Positions 8,368 through 17,058 of a stretch of DNA of 64,000 bases are shown here, piece after piece. Each line of letters begins with the position of its first letter. The first letter of the stretch is position 1. The notes beneath the pieces are model-generated. The model had not been told where the DNA came from. It did no database searches and worked only from the letters and a program-made list of their open reading frames with translations. This DNA is from Aquimarina algiphila. Its GTDB lineage: Bacteria > Bacteroidota > Bacteroidia > Flavobacteriales > Flavobacteriaceae. The translations under genes and the position numbers were made by a program. The stretch spans positions 1 through 64,000 of the forward strand of contig NZ_VLNR01000018.1 in assembly GCF_007489275.1 (NCBI RefSeq), written 5' to 3'.

Positions 8368-8979
8368 ATGAAAAAACTCGTTTTTATACTACTATTAGCT
8401 ATTACACCAAGTATAGCACAAGAAAATGGTAAAACATTAACCGTAGTTGGAGAAGCTAATAAGCAAGTAGAAGTTAGCAGTTATTTTCTCACTATTTCAT
8501 TAAAACAAATCGTTGCAGATGGGTACCAGCAGCTAGAACCCAAAAGTTTGGCAGAGGTACAACAAATGTATAGTGACAAATTAAAAGCTATAGGTGTTGA
8601 TTTTAGCAAATACAGCAAAAATATTCTTTATCAATTGTATGCATCTTACTCAGAAGTAAATGATGTTGCATACTACAATTACACCTCAACTTCTGAAGAA
8701 GAGATAATGAAAATTATCAAACAGAAAATGAACGGTTTAACTGTAGTACAAGTACAAGCAGATGCAAAGGAAAAAACAAATAAAGAATGGGCTAACTTAA
8801 CCCTTACTGCTGTAGAAGATGCTAAAACAAAGGCGCAAAAAGCAGCCGAAGGACTTGGTAAAAAATTAGGTGAAATCACAAAGGTTGTGAATTCTGACAC
8901 CAAAGCACAATACATAAACATGTACAAACCAGACGAAATTCAAAAACATCTTGTAACGGTAACCTTTACTATAGAGTAA
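8368..8979 (+). CDS. SIMPL domain (DUF541) periplasmic protein
   Basis: A GTG at 8347 opens the frame, but the ATG at 8368 begins a clean signal peptide (MKKLVFILLLAITPSIAQ), so it is the better start, giving 203 residues. The mature part starts with KTLTVVGEANKQVEV, the SIMPL/DUF541 opening, and continues with the mixed alpha/beta pattern of that family, ending in a beta strand KHLVTVTFTIE. SIMPL proteins are secreted or periplasmic and are linked to stress tolerance in other bacteria, but the biochemical role is undefined. It sits 27 nt after the zinc-ribbon gene. Confidence 0.65.
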   Translation: MKKLVFILLLAITPSIAQENGKTLTVVGEANKQVEVSSYFLTISLKQIVADGYQQLEPKSLAEVQQMYSDKLKAIGVDFSKYSKNILYQLYASYSEVNDVAYYNYTSTSEEEIMKIIKQKMNGLTVVQVQADAKEKTNKEWANLTLTAVEDAKTKAQKAAEGLGKKLGEITKVVNSDTKAQYINMYKPDEIQKHLVTVTFTIE

Positions 8980-9020
8980 AAAACTTTTAAACACATTTAA
9001 TAAATCATAAAAACCAAAAA

Positions 9021-9704
9021 ATGAAAACAAAAATTCTAATTGTAGCAGCAATACTAGCTTTTGGAAGCACTTTTAACGCTAATGCACAAAAACTAAAGAA
9101 ATTTGGTAGTTCTATTGAAAAAAAGATTGGTCCTAAAACTATAAAAGTACCATATACAGATGTCGTATCCTATATGGGATATGCTGCTCCTGGAAATGAA
9201 GATGAAGTAAAAGACGGAAAGAAATTTTATTACATCTATGTTTGGATACCTGCTGTTGCTCCAGAACTAGGAGTAAGAATGATGTCTCCTGTTGGTAAAA
9301 CCAAAATCAAAAAGGCTACAAAATCTGCAGCATATACAGAAAATGCTGGTTCTAGTGATTATTTTGATACTTACATTACTCTAGAACGTTCTGATATTAT
9401 AAGTAAAGATAACATTAGCGAAGAGGCTGCAAAAGCTGCTAACTGGGTAACCCTGGAACGTAATGACGATAGTGGTGAAATGCCTAAGCAACCAAGCGGA
9501 AGAGGATACAACTCATTATTAAGATATAAAAGTGAAGTAAGCGATCCTCTTAAAGCATTAACTGTTGGATTATACCGTATTGGTTTTACAACCTATAAGA
9601 CTGGTGAAGTAAAAGGTACATTCTTAGCTGAAGTTGCAGCTCCGATAAAACTTCCTGGAGTAGTTATGGCAAAGACTATTGCAGACTTAAAAAAAGGGTT
9701 ATAA
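9021..9704 (+). CDS. LipL32-like secreted protein, copy 1
   Basis: This 227-residue protein matches the leptospiral major surface protein LipL32 in several segments that I recognise from that protein: YYIYVWIPAV, then GVRMMSPVG, FDTYITLER, YNSLLRYK, and GLYRIGFTTYKTGEVKGTF. LipL32 has a calcium-binding jelly-roll fold and no settled function. The signal peptide ends at NANAQ with no lipobox Cys, so unlike LipL32 it is probably cleaved by signal peptidase I and not lipidated. The acidic Asp run of LipL32 is also absent. A close paralogue lies at 13313-13996. It is embedded in the 7510-12989 cluster. Confidence 0.8.
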   Translation: MKTKILIVAAILAFGSTFNANAQKLKKFGSSIEKKIGPKTIKVPYTDVVSYMGYAAPGNEDEVKDGKKFYYIYVWIPAVAPELGVRMMSPVGKTKIKKATKSAAYTENAGSSDYFDTYITLERSDIISKDNISEEAAKAANWVTLERNDDSGEMPKQPSGRGYNSLLRYKSEVSDPLKALTVGLYRIGFTTYKTGEVKGTFLAEVAAPIKLPGVVMAKTIADLKKGL

Positions 9705-9814
9705 TATAAAATTGGAATATTAATCCCAATGGTTATTCCTATATTTTTTAATACAAAAATATGGGGATAACCACTTTTGTCAAATTCTTTTTTTTCTAAA
9801 ACCCACGATTCGAA

Positions 9815-10015
9815 ATGCAAGAAAACGATAACGAAAAACCAAAAAAAGAAAAAAATCTTTTGGATGATATTCTAGCCAATGCAATCTCTTCTACCAAAAA
9901 ATATGAAGAAACAAATGCTGGTCTGGAAACTAAGAAATGTAAAGGTTGCGGAGCAGCCAGGCCTGATGATACAGATCTTCAGTATTGTGATTTCTGCGGA
10001 GGTCAATTCTATTAA
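9815..10015 (+). CDS. small zinc-ribbon protein
   Basis: This is a 66-residue protein with a charged, helical N-terminal half rich in Lys and Glu, and a C-terminal zinc ribbon made of CKGCG and CDFCGGQFY. It ends 26 nt before the next gene, which also has two CxxC pairs. No catalytic residues are visible. Zinc-ribbon partners of SPFH proteins occur in the Bacillus ydjFGHI operon, which makes a role as an adaptor plausible, though this is analogy only. Confidence 0.6.
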   Translation: MQENDNEKPKKEKNLLDDILANAISSTKKYEETNAGLETKKCKGCGAARPDDTDLQYCDFCGGQFY

Positions 10016-10041
10016 AATACAACTAACAACTCCTTACAACT

Positions 10042-10806
10042 ATGTCTTTCATTGAAACACAAAATAGATGGGATGGTTTTCTCAAAAAAATTAAAGAACG
10101 ATTTCAAGAAGTACTAGAAAAAACCGAAGCTGCATTACCTGTATTATTCGAAGCTACAGATTTTGAGACCACTACTTTTAGTAATGCCTGGCAAGGAATT
10201 TATTCTCAAGCTAGTGATTTGATTTATAAAATAGATGATACCTGGGATGAAAAAGTTGAAGAAGCTTTTGAAAATGCAGGTGTCGATTTTGGTTCAGATC
10301 AATTTAATAAAGAAAGAGACAAAGGGTTCAACACCAGATTTGATTTGGAACAAAAACTAAAATCATACGAAGTTAAAATTTTTGCAGATGCAGCAAAAAA
10401 ATTAGTTCAGGAAGTAAAAGATACATTATCCAAAGATTTTTGTTGTACACAATGTCAGGCAAAACTTCCTGTAAAAGATAATTTTTTCAGATCCTATTAC
10501 AGTACATGCGAGTATTGTCAGACTGTAAACACTTTTGAACCTGGAACCAAAGCTAGAAATATAGAACATTTTGCTGTTCATGCTTTAGGTGAAGAAGCTG
10601 CACTAGAACATTATCTACACCACGAGGAGCTTAAGTTTCAAAATTATCTTAAAAGTAAAGAGATCTACAAAAAAGAAGAATTAGATGCTATATATCAAAA
10701 ATATGTAGAGACTTATCTTAAAAAAAGAATTGAAATTATCCCAGATTATAAAGATCGCTACGAAAAAGATTTTAAAGCTAAAACAGCATTTTTAACTAAC
10801 TATTAG
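10042..10806 (+). CDS. zinc-finger, helix-rich protein of unknown function
   Basis: This is a 254-residue cytosolic-type protein with no signal peptide. The N-terminal part is helical. Residues about 134-163 carry a zinc finger with CCTQC and CEYC pairs separated by about 20 residues. The C-terminal half contains HHEELKF and a Lys/Glu-rich helix. Spacing is 26 nt upstream and 21 nt downstream to the SPFH gene, so co-expression is likely. I do not recognise a specific family, though the order zinc ribbon, zinc finger, SPFH resembles Bacillus ydjG-ydjH-ydjI. Confidence 0.6.
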   Translation: MSFIETQNRWDGFLKKIKERFQEVLEKTEAALPVLFEATDFETTTFSNAWQGIYSQASDLIYKIDDTWDEKVEEAFENAGVDFGSDQFNKERDKGFNTRFDLEQKLKSYEVKIFADAAKKLVQEVKDTLSKDFCCTQCQAKLPVKDNFFRSYYSTCEYCQTVNTFEPGTKARNIEHFAVHALGEEAALEHYLHHEELKFQNYLKSKEIYKKEELDAIYQKYVETYLKKRIEIIPDYKDRYEKDFKAKTAFLTNY

Positions 10807-10827
10807 TAATTCTAAAAAGGAACAGCT

Positions 10828-11880
10828 ATGTCAAATTCATTTAGTAATCAATTACGTTCGGTAATCGAATGGCAAGATCCAAAACCTGAAACTCTTTTTG
10901 AAAAATGGACAGAAGACGGAGATGAAATAAAAAACGCATCAAAGTTGATTGTAGGTCCAGGGCAAGGGTGTCTTTTTGTATACGAAGGAAAAGTGGAAGG
11001 CTTTTTTGAAGAAGAGGGCCTATATGACCTTAAAACAGGAAATATTCCTTTTTGGACAACGATCAAAAACATTATGTACAAGTTTGAATCTGCTCATAAA
11101 GTAGGTATCTTCTTTTACAGAAAGGCTGAAATGCAAAATATACGTTGGGGAACTCCTTCTCCAATTACATATAAAGATCCTGTTTATAATTTTCCTGTGG
11201 GACTTGGCGCCTTTGGAAATTTCTCTTTTAAAATCACAAAACCTGTTGATTTTTTTAGAAATGTGATTGCTGGTGATGATTATTATCCTGTAAAGGCCAT
11301 ACAAAAAGTTATCTTATCCAGAATTACTCAGCCAATAAGTGATTTTCTTGCCAATGCTTCTTTTAGTTATACAGAAATTGATAAACATCGTAATGAAATT
11401 GCATCATTTTCTAAGAATTCATGCACTCAGATTTTTGACGAGCTTGGATTTGAATTGCTTGATTTTAGAATAGAAGGCACCAGTTTTGACGAAGAAACCA
11501 AAACGAGAATAGGAAGAATTGCAGATATGAGTGCAGAAGCTCAAGCAATGAAAGAGCTAGGCGTTAGTTATCAAGATTATCAACAACTTGAAGCCTTAAA
11601 AAATATGGCAAAAAATGAAGGAGGAGGTAACATTGGTATGCAAATGGGAGCTGGATTAGGAATGGGGCAAATGTTAGGGAACATGATGAATAATCAGAAT
11701 AACCAAAACCAAGGGGGGCAGCAGGCTTCGCAACAACAATCTCCACAACAACAAAACACTCCTCCACAAAATGATGATCCAATGCAAAAATTAGAAAAAT
11801 TAAAAAAAATGTTTGATGCTGGATTTATCGATGAGCAGGAGTACAAACAAAAAAAACAAGAAATATTATCTCAATTTTAA
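10828..11880 (+). CDS. SPFH-domain protein with C-terminal SHOCT domain (YdjI-like)
   Basis: This is 350 residues long. The N-terminal two thirds resemble the SPFH 'virion core protein'/YdjI family: it opens with VIEWQDP, has LIVGPGQGCLFVYEGKVEG as the start of the SPFH core, and continues with a long domain ending near residue 235. A low-complexity Gly/Met/Asn/Gln stretch (about 270-315) leads into a SHOCT motif near the end (LEKLKKMFDAGFIDEQEY). SPFH proteins assemble on membranes. In Bacillus, YdjI works with a PspA-type protein and zinc-ribbon partners; here small zinc-ribbon genes precede it but no pspA is visible. Confidence 0.75.
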   Translation: MSNSFSNQLRSVIEWQDPKPETLFEKWTEDGDEIKNASKLIVGPGQGCLFVYEGKVEGFFEEEGLYDLKTGNIPFWTTIKNIMYKFESAHKVGIFFYRKAEMQNIRWGTPSPITYKDPVYNFPVGLGAFGNFSFKITKPVDFFRNVIAGDDYYPVKAIQKVILSRITQPISDFLANASFSYTEIDKHRNEIASFSKNSCTQIFDELGFELLDFRIEGTSFDEETKTRIGRIADMSAEAQAMKELGVSYQDYQQLEALKNMAKNEGGGNIGMQMGAGLGMGQMLGNMMNNQNNQNQGGQQASQQQSPQQQNTPPQNDDPMQKLEKLKKMFDAGFIDEQEYKQKKQEILSQF

Positions 11881-11909
11881 TACAAAATCAATCTTAAAAA
11901 TTAAAGACT

Positions 11910-12989
11910 ATGAGCACTATAAATGAATTATATCAAAATGTTTCAGGAAAAAACAAAGATGAATATAGAGACTATTTATTAGTACTAGATCGCATGGATT
12001 GGCATAGTTATGATTATACTACATGGCCATGTGCAGATCTTTCTTTTCAGGACCTTGATACTAACGAGAACTATGATGTCTGGCCATTTAAACCAAATTT
12101 AAACGAGCCTCATTGGGTTGACCTTAATAATCAATTTCCTTCTGGCATAAGAAGGTACGGATATGTAAATAAATTTGTAATGCCTGAGCAAGTTCGTGAA
12201 CTTTCTCATGATGATGCTACAGATATACTAAACGATATTAAAGACCTCAAAGACAATAATGCAGAAGAGTTTAATGATCAAATCAATGAATATGGATTCT
12301 CTGATGAAAAACATTTTTTATGGGGAATAGCTTTATTAGATGATGCAGAAGAGAAAGCATATGATGCTGCAGATGATTTCTTAAAAGAACAAAAAGCTAA
12401 ATTAGATGCTCAAATGGATGCTCATGTAGAAGCGGCAGAAGCAGGTGGTTTATTAGATCCCATTTCGGGAATTGATATGGAAACCTGGGCTGCTGCTAAT
12501 GCGAAGATTGCAGGAGGTATGGATCTAGAAGAAGTACTAAAAGTAGTTGGAACCGAAAAACCAATCTGGGATGAAGTCTCTGCAGAGTGGACGGCAAGAA
12601 TGTCCCAAGATACTACATTTGCAATATCAAAGGTGTATGGTGATGCATTTATGAATTCAAATATTGGAAAATTTGCAAGTGAAGAAACTAATCAAGGTTC
12701 AGCATCAAGCAGCTCTAATGGTAGTGGTGGTTTAAATGAAGTAATGGAAGATTTTGAGCTATATATCAAAATTATGTGTCATCAAAACATGGGAGCTACA
12801 CAAGGAAAAGATGCTGCTTCAATTTTACAAGAATATGGGCTTACAGTTACCGATTGGAGTTCTGTAGGGGCGCACTGGTCTCCAAAAATGGCTACAGATA
12901 CACGTATGGCACTCCAAATGGGTGAACTTATGGAGAAATACAATGCAGAATTTGCATCGGCAAAAGCAGGTGATGATATAGATTTCTAA
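11910..12989 (+). CDS. acidic protein of unknown function with an internal repeat
   Basis: This 359-residue, strongly acidic, cytosolic-type protein may match a DUF found in flavobacterial SPFH clusters, but I cannot name it with confidence. The N-terminal part is aromatic-rich (DRMDWHSYDYTTWPC). Two related 60-residue segments follow: one around METWAAANAKIAGGMDLEEVL with a Trp-containing turn, and one around FELYIKIMCHQNMGATQGKD, each ending in a [WT]-x-x-x-M-[SA]-x-D-T pattern, separated by a Ser/Gly linker. It is the last gene of the same-strand run and is followed by a strong inverted repeat at 13001-13068. Confidence 0.6.
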   Translation: MSTINELYQNVSGKNKDEYRDYLLVLDRMDWHSYDYTTWPCADLSFQDLDTNENYDVWPFKPNLNEPHWVDLNNQFPSGIRRYGYVNKFVMPEQVRELSHDDATDILNDIKDLKDNNAEEFNDQINEYGFSDEKHFLWGIALLDDAEEKAYDAADDFLKEQKAKLDAQMDAHVEAAEAGGLLDPISGIDMETWAAANAKIAGGMDLEEVLKVVGTEKPIWDEVSAEWTARMSQDTTFAISKVYGDAFMNSNIGKFASEETNQGSASSSSNGSGGLNEVMEDFELYIKIMCHQNMGATQGKDAASILQEYGLTVTDWSSVGAHWSPKMATDTRMALQMGELMEKYNAEFASAKAGDDIDF

Positions 12990-13000
12990 AATCAATTTAA

Positions 13001-13068
13001 AAGATGACCCGGGGTTTGTTGAATCCCCATAACACTACACTACGAATACTGTGAAACCGGGTCATCTT
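13001..13068. other. long inverted repeat with nested GC-rich hairpin
   Basis: Arms AAGATGACCCGG (13001-13012) and CCGGGTCATCTT (13057-13068) are perfect complements. The 44-nt interior carries a second, smaller pairing between GGGGTT and ATCCCC. There is only a weak T tract after it, so it is either a terminator for the 7510-12989 cluster or a structured RNA. The rest of the 12990-13312 spacer is AT-rich and includes TTCATATTTGCG near 13206, a possible -7 region for the next gene. Confidence 0.5.
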
Positions 13069-13312
13069 GTTCTATACATCAAAAACAAATTACAAACACA
13101 CATTAAACTTTTGAGAAACATCGATGCAAATCACTGAAAATCAAAATCTTAAATTGATTAAAAATATAATATTTCATTATGAGTATCATTCTCGTTAGAA
13201 AAGTTCATATTTGCGTAAATAATTATTTCAATATATTTAACAAAATATTAAATAGAAATAATGCGTGTGTCTAACCAACTAATCATTAATAACTATAACT
13301 AAATCAATTATT

Positions 13313-13996
13313 ATGAAAACAAAAATCTTAATTCTACTAGCCATCTTTGCTTTGGGAACATCTGTCGAAACTCAAGCTCAAAAACTTGGTAAATTTGGTG
13401 GTTTAACTGAAAAAAAAATAGGTCCTAAAACTATAAAAGTACCATATACTGATATTGTATCTTACATGGGATATGCAGCTCCTGGTAACGAAGATGAAGT
13501 AAAAGATGGGAAGAAATTTTATTATATCTATGTATGGATACCTGCTGTAGCACCAGAACTAGGAGTAAGAATGATGTCTCCTGTAGGTAAAACTAAAGTA
13601 AAGGGAGCTACTTCATCTGCTGCGTATACAGAAAATGCTGGATCTAAAGATTTCTTTGATACATATATTACATTAGAGCGTTCTGATATTATTAGTAAAG
13701 ATAATATTACAGAAGAAGGTGCAAAAAATGCAAATTGGACTATCTTAGAACGTAATGATGATAGTAGTGAAATGCCAAAACAACCTAGTGGAAGTAAATA
13801 CAACTCACTATTAAGATATAAAAGTGAAGTAAGTGATCCTCTTAAAGCATTAACTGTTGGGTTATACCGTATTGGTTTTACTACATACAAAACTGGTGAA
13901 GTAAAAGGTACATTTTTAGCACAAGTTGCAGCTCCAATAAAATTACCTGGAGTAGTAATGGCTAAAACTATTGAAGATTTAAAAAAAGGACTATAA
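13313..13996 (+). CDS. LipL32-like secreted protein, copy 2
   Basis: This 227-residue paralogue of 9021-9704 is nearly identical from the KKIGPKTIKVPYTD segment to the end. Differences are mostly in the signal peptide, the KTKVKGATSS loop and a few surface positions, while many codons differ silently, so the duplication is not very recent. It keeps every LipL32 landmark (YVWIPAV, GVRMMSPVG, LYRIGFTTYK) and also lacks a lipobox. It has its own 323-nt upstream spacer and its own terminator, so unlike copy 1 it is probably a single-gene unit. Confidence 0.8.
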   Translation: MKTKILILLAIFALGTSVETQAQKLGKFGGLTEKKIGPKTIKVPYTDIVSYMGYAAPGNEDEVKDGKKFYYIYVWIPAVAPELGVRMMSPVGKTKVKGATSSAAYTENAGSKDFFDTYITLERSDIISKDNITEEGAKNANWTILERNDDSSEMPKQPSGSKYNSLLRYKSEVSDPLKALTVGLYRIGFTTYKTGEVKGTFLAQVAAPIKLPGVVMAKTIEDLKKGL

Positions 13997-14028
13997 TAAG
14001 TTCTAAATAACAGACACACGATAAATAC

Positions 14029-14069
14029 AATCTCCCTATGTTTTCTATAAAAGAAAATATAGGGAGATT
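14029..14069. terminator. hairpin terminator between convergent genes
   Basis: Arms AATCTCCCTAT (14029-14039) and ATAGGGAGATT (14059-14069), with further A/T pairing inside, are followed by TTGTTTTG. It lies between the LipL32 copy 2 stop and the convergent YkgJ-like gene. Confidence 0.75.
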
Positions 14070-14085
14070 TGTTTTGTAATAATAT

Positions 14086-14580
14086 TTACAAAGGTAACCT
14101 GGCTTTCATCTTTTCGACAATATTAAATGCTGCAGGACATATAGCCACATTCTTTAGTGTTAAATTGGATATTTGCTGAAATTTTTTACGATCTGTATGA
14201 GGATATTCACGGCAAGCTTTTGGCCTTACTTCATAAATACTACAATAATTATCTGCTCCAAGAAAAGTACAAGGCGTTCCTTGTAAAATCAAATCTCCAT
14301 CCTCATCTATTTGCAAGTATTGTTCTTCAAATTGCCTGGGTTTCATCTTTAAGAATTTTGCAATTCGTTCTACATCTTTATCTGTAAACAATGGCCCGGT
14401 AGTTTTACAACAATTTCCGCAAGATAAACAGTCGGTAACACTAAACTCTTCGTCGTGCAAATCCTGCATGATATGATCCAACTTTTTGGGCGGTTTTTTT
14501 TTAAGTTTAGCAAAGAACTTTTTATTCTCGTTATGTTTATCTTTGGCCAGTCGTGGTAATTGATCTATAAATTCTTGCAT
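14086..14580 (-). CDS. YkgJ-family cysteine-cluster protein
   Basis: This 164-residue protein has a Lys-rich N terminus (KKKPPKK) and a CxxCGNCC cluster (CLSCGNCCKTTGP), followed by CTFLGADNYCSIY and RPKACREYP. This spacing of Cys residues is the YkgJ (CxxCxxCC) family, expected to bind zinc or an iron-sulfur cluster. The cellular role is not established. It is a single gene, convergent with LipL32 copy 2 and divergent from the methyltransferase at 14642. Confidence 0.8.
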   Translation of the reverse strand: MQEFIDQLPRLAKDKHNENKKFFAKLKKKPPKKLDHIMQDLHDEEFSVTDCLSCGNCCKTTGPLFTDKDVERIAKFLKMKPRQFEEQYLQIDEDGDLILQGTPCTFLGADNYCSIYEVRPKACREYPHTDRKKFQQISNLTLKNVAICPAAFNIVEKMKARLPL

Positions 14581-14641
14581 ACTGCAAAAATAAGATTTTT
14601 AAGTACTAATCATAACCACCAAAATTATAAACCCAAAAAGG

Positions 14642-15355
14642 ATGAATACAGATGTCTTTGGAAAAGCTATCAAAGATTTTTATAATAAGGAATATACAGA
14701 AGATATTGTCGTGAAAGCTGATGATTTTGATGATGATCATATACCTATACCCTATCTTTTCAGATCTTATCCAGAAATGCCTAAAATAGAACAAAAAGCA
14801 TTAGATATTTCTTACGGAAAAGTACTTGATGTCGGATGCGGTGCAGGTAGTCATAGTCTATTTCTTCAGGACAAAAAAAAACTCGATGTGACTGCAATTG
14901 ATATTTCGGAAGGTGCCATAGAAATCTGTAAAAAAAGAGGGATCCAAAATGCGCTGACTCAGGATATTTTTCAATATAATCACACATCATTTGACACTAT
15001 ACTATTCTTAATGAATGGGAGTGGCATTATAGGTACTTTGAGTAATATTGATATGTTCTTCACACATATAAAAAGACTCTTAATTCCTGGTGGGCAAATT
15101 CTTATGGATTCTTCAGACATTTCATATCTTTTTCAAGATGATGATGGGGGTTTTTGGGTAGATGCATCTGCTGGATATTATGGCGAAATGAGGTACTCAT
15201 TACAATATAAAAATCAAGAATCAGAAAAATTTGACTGGTTATATATTGACTATAATACATTACAAAATGCAGCTAATACTAATGGTTTTTTAACCGAATT
15301 GTTATTTGAAGGAGAAAACAACGACTACTTAGCCAGACTTACTTTAGCAATTTAA
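14642..15355 (+). CDS. class I SAM-dependent methyltransferase
   Basis: This is 237 residues long. Motif I is VLDVGCGAGSHSLF at about residues 60-73, followed by an acidic end of strand 2 (AIDISEGAIEICKKRG) and a motif IV-like segment (FDTILFLMNGSGIIG). These define the Rossmann-type methyltransferase fold and the SAM pocket. The C-terminal part is a mixed sheet without a recognisable substrate domain, so the substrate is unknown. It has no obvious operon partner and is divergent from the YkgJ-like gene with a 61-nt spacer. Confidence 0.8.
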   Translation: MNTDVFGKAIKDFYNKEYTEDIVVKADDFDDDHIPIPYLFRSYPEMPKIEQKALDISYGKVLDVGCGAGSHSLFLQDKKKLDVTAIDISEGAIEICKKRGIQNALTQDIFQYNHTSFDTILFLMNGSGIIGTLSNIDMFFTHIKRLLIPGGQILMDSSDISYLFQDDDGGFWVDASAGYYGEMRYSLQYKNQESEKFDWLYIDYNTLQNAANTNGFLTELLFEGENNDYLARLTLAI

Positions 15356-15494
15356 AAAAATACTTCTTATACTAAAATTGATGGTACAATCTTTGTGGCA
15401 CAGAAGTACATACAAAAACAATGTTAAAGTAAAAATAAGATACTGTGTAAATTCGTTTATTTACCAACACTAACTAATCCTTAAAAATACTCCT

Positions 15495-16265
15495 GTGCAA
15501 ATAACAAAATTTTTAACCTACTTATTGATCTCTTCATTTATTCTCATTGGGTGTTCTAATGATGATGATAATACTCCTTCAACTAATGCCTTACAGGTAA
15601 ACAATAAACAACCACTTGGTAGCTCTGCGAATGACCTTCTAAGCGCTACAAATTTTACCAGTATCACTATAGAAATGGTATCTGTACAAGGGTTTGAACC
15701 ATCAGCTACTGCTGTAAATGGATTTAGAGATTTTTTGCAGGAAAGATTATTTAAGCCCGATGGAATTACCATTACTCAACGTTCTGTTCCTTCTTCTGGT
15801 AAAGCTCCTTTTACTATCGAAGAAATTGCAGAAATAGAAAATGATACCAGAACACTATTCAATGAAGATGGTAATATCACTGTATATGTATATTTTGCAG
15901 ATGGAAGTAGAGAAGATGACACAACTGAACAAGTAACTTTGGGTTCTGCTTATCTCAACACTTCTATGGTTATTTATCAAGGTACATTGCTGGCATTAAA
16001 CGCAAGGCCTAACTCCCCTGCTCTTAGCACAGTAGAAATTGCTACACTTAATCATGAATTTGCTCACCTAATGGGATTAGTCGACCTAGGAAGTCCTTTA
16101 CAATCCCAACATGAAGATGAAGAAGCTGAAGGTCACTGTAATGTTTCTAATTGTCTAATGGAAGCGGCTATACAATTTGGCAGTGGTATGATGGGTATGG
16201 GAGATGTAATTCCAGAACTGGACCCTCAATGCATTGCAGATTTACAAGCTAACGGTGGAAGATAA
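15495..16265 (+). CDS. lipoprotein zinc metalloprotease (HExxHxxGxxD)
   Basis: The start is a GTG at 15495 because no ATG fits the leader; 256 residues. A lipoprotein signal ends in LIGCSNDDD (Cys at about 20, then an Asp-rich tether typical of surface or outer-membrane lipoproteins). The catalytic motif HEFAHLMGLVD (from about residue 187) has two zinc His, the catalytic Glu and a third ligand Asp, as in some metzincins, and a Met is present downstream in SNCLMEA, which could be the Met-turn. A Cys pair (GHCNVSNC) may form a disulfide. The substrate is unknown. Confidence 0.75.
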   Translation: MQITKFLTYLLISSFILIGCSNDDDNTPSTNALQVNNKQPLGSSANDLLSATNFTSITIEMVSVQGFEPSATAVNGFRDFLQERLFKPDGITITQRSVPSSGKAPFTIEEIAEIENDTRTLFNEDGNITVYVYFADGSREDDTTEQVTLGSAYLNTSMVIYQGTLLALNARPNSPALSTVEIATLNHEFAHLMGLVDLGSPLQSQHEDEEAEGHCNVSNCLMEAAIQFGSGMMGMGDVIPELDPQCIADLQANGGR

Positions 16266-16310
16266 AATGAATATAACTAAATCATTCGTATACACCTTTT
16301 GTACAGACAA

Positions 16311-17000
16311 TTAAGAACCACTTAAAAATGACAACAAAGTATTTCTATAGGTTAAACTTATAGGAATATGCGTTTTTTTAATTTCTACATACTCTTTTGT
16401 ATATGTTTTTATTTTTCTGGTATTTACGATATAGGATTTATGTATACGCATAAAAGATTGTGATGGTAACCTTAATATAAGATCGCTCATTTTTTCATAC
16501 ACAACCAATGTATCTTCTATAGTATGAATTTTTACATAGTTACTTAAACCTTCGATATAAAGTAATTCTGAAAAATTGACTTTTACCATTTTTTTATCAG
16601 CTTTGATAAAAATATGATCTACAACAGGAGGAATAACAATATTAGAAAATTGAGGTGTCATTTTCTGAATCGCTTTTAGAAAACGGTCAAAAGAAAAAGG
16701 TTTTAATAAATAATCAACAGCACTAAGATCAAATCCCTCTAAAGCAAATTCTCGATGTGCAGTAGTAAAAACTATTTTGACTTTATTTTCTATAATTTTT
16801 GCTAGGTTCAAACCAGAAAGTTTAGGCATTTCTATATCCAGAAAAACCAGGTCTACTGGATTATTCTGAAGATAATTAAGAACCTCCAGGGCATTCTTAA
16901 ATTCTGCAATTAGTTCTAAGTTTGAAACATCACCGATATACTTTTTTAAAATATTTCTAGCAGTCTGCTCGTCATCTACTATAATACATTGAAGTTTCAT
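16311..17000 (-). CDS. LytTR-family response regulator
   Basis: This is 229 residues long. The receiver domain (1-120) has the acidic pocket VDDE (8-11), the phospho-acceptor Asp55 in VFLDIEMP, and the conserved Lys in LLKPF. The C-terminal half is a LytTR DNA-binding domain (KVNFSELLYIEGLSNYVKI, then FMRIHKSYIVN). It lies 58 nt downstream of a LytS-type histidine kinase on the same strand, so the two form a two-component system. No target site for it is evident in the window. Confidence 0.9.
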   Translation of the reverse strand: MKLQCIIVDDEQTARNILKKYIGDVSNLELIAEFKNALEVLNYLQNNPVDLVFLDIEMPKLSGLNLAKIIENKVKIVFTTAHREFALEGFDLSAVDYLLKPFSFDRFLKAIQKMTPQFSNIVIPPVVDHIFIKADKKMVKVNFSELLYIEGLSNYVKIHTIEDTLVVYEKMSDLILRLPSQSFMRIHKSYIVNTRKIKTYTKEYVEIKKTHIPISLTYRNTLLSFLSGS

Positions 17001-17058
17001 CTGTTTATTTTATTAGTCTGAGCCATTTCACAGTTATTTTTCAAACACAATCACATCT

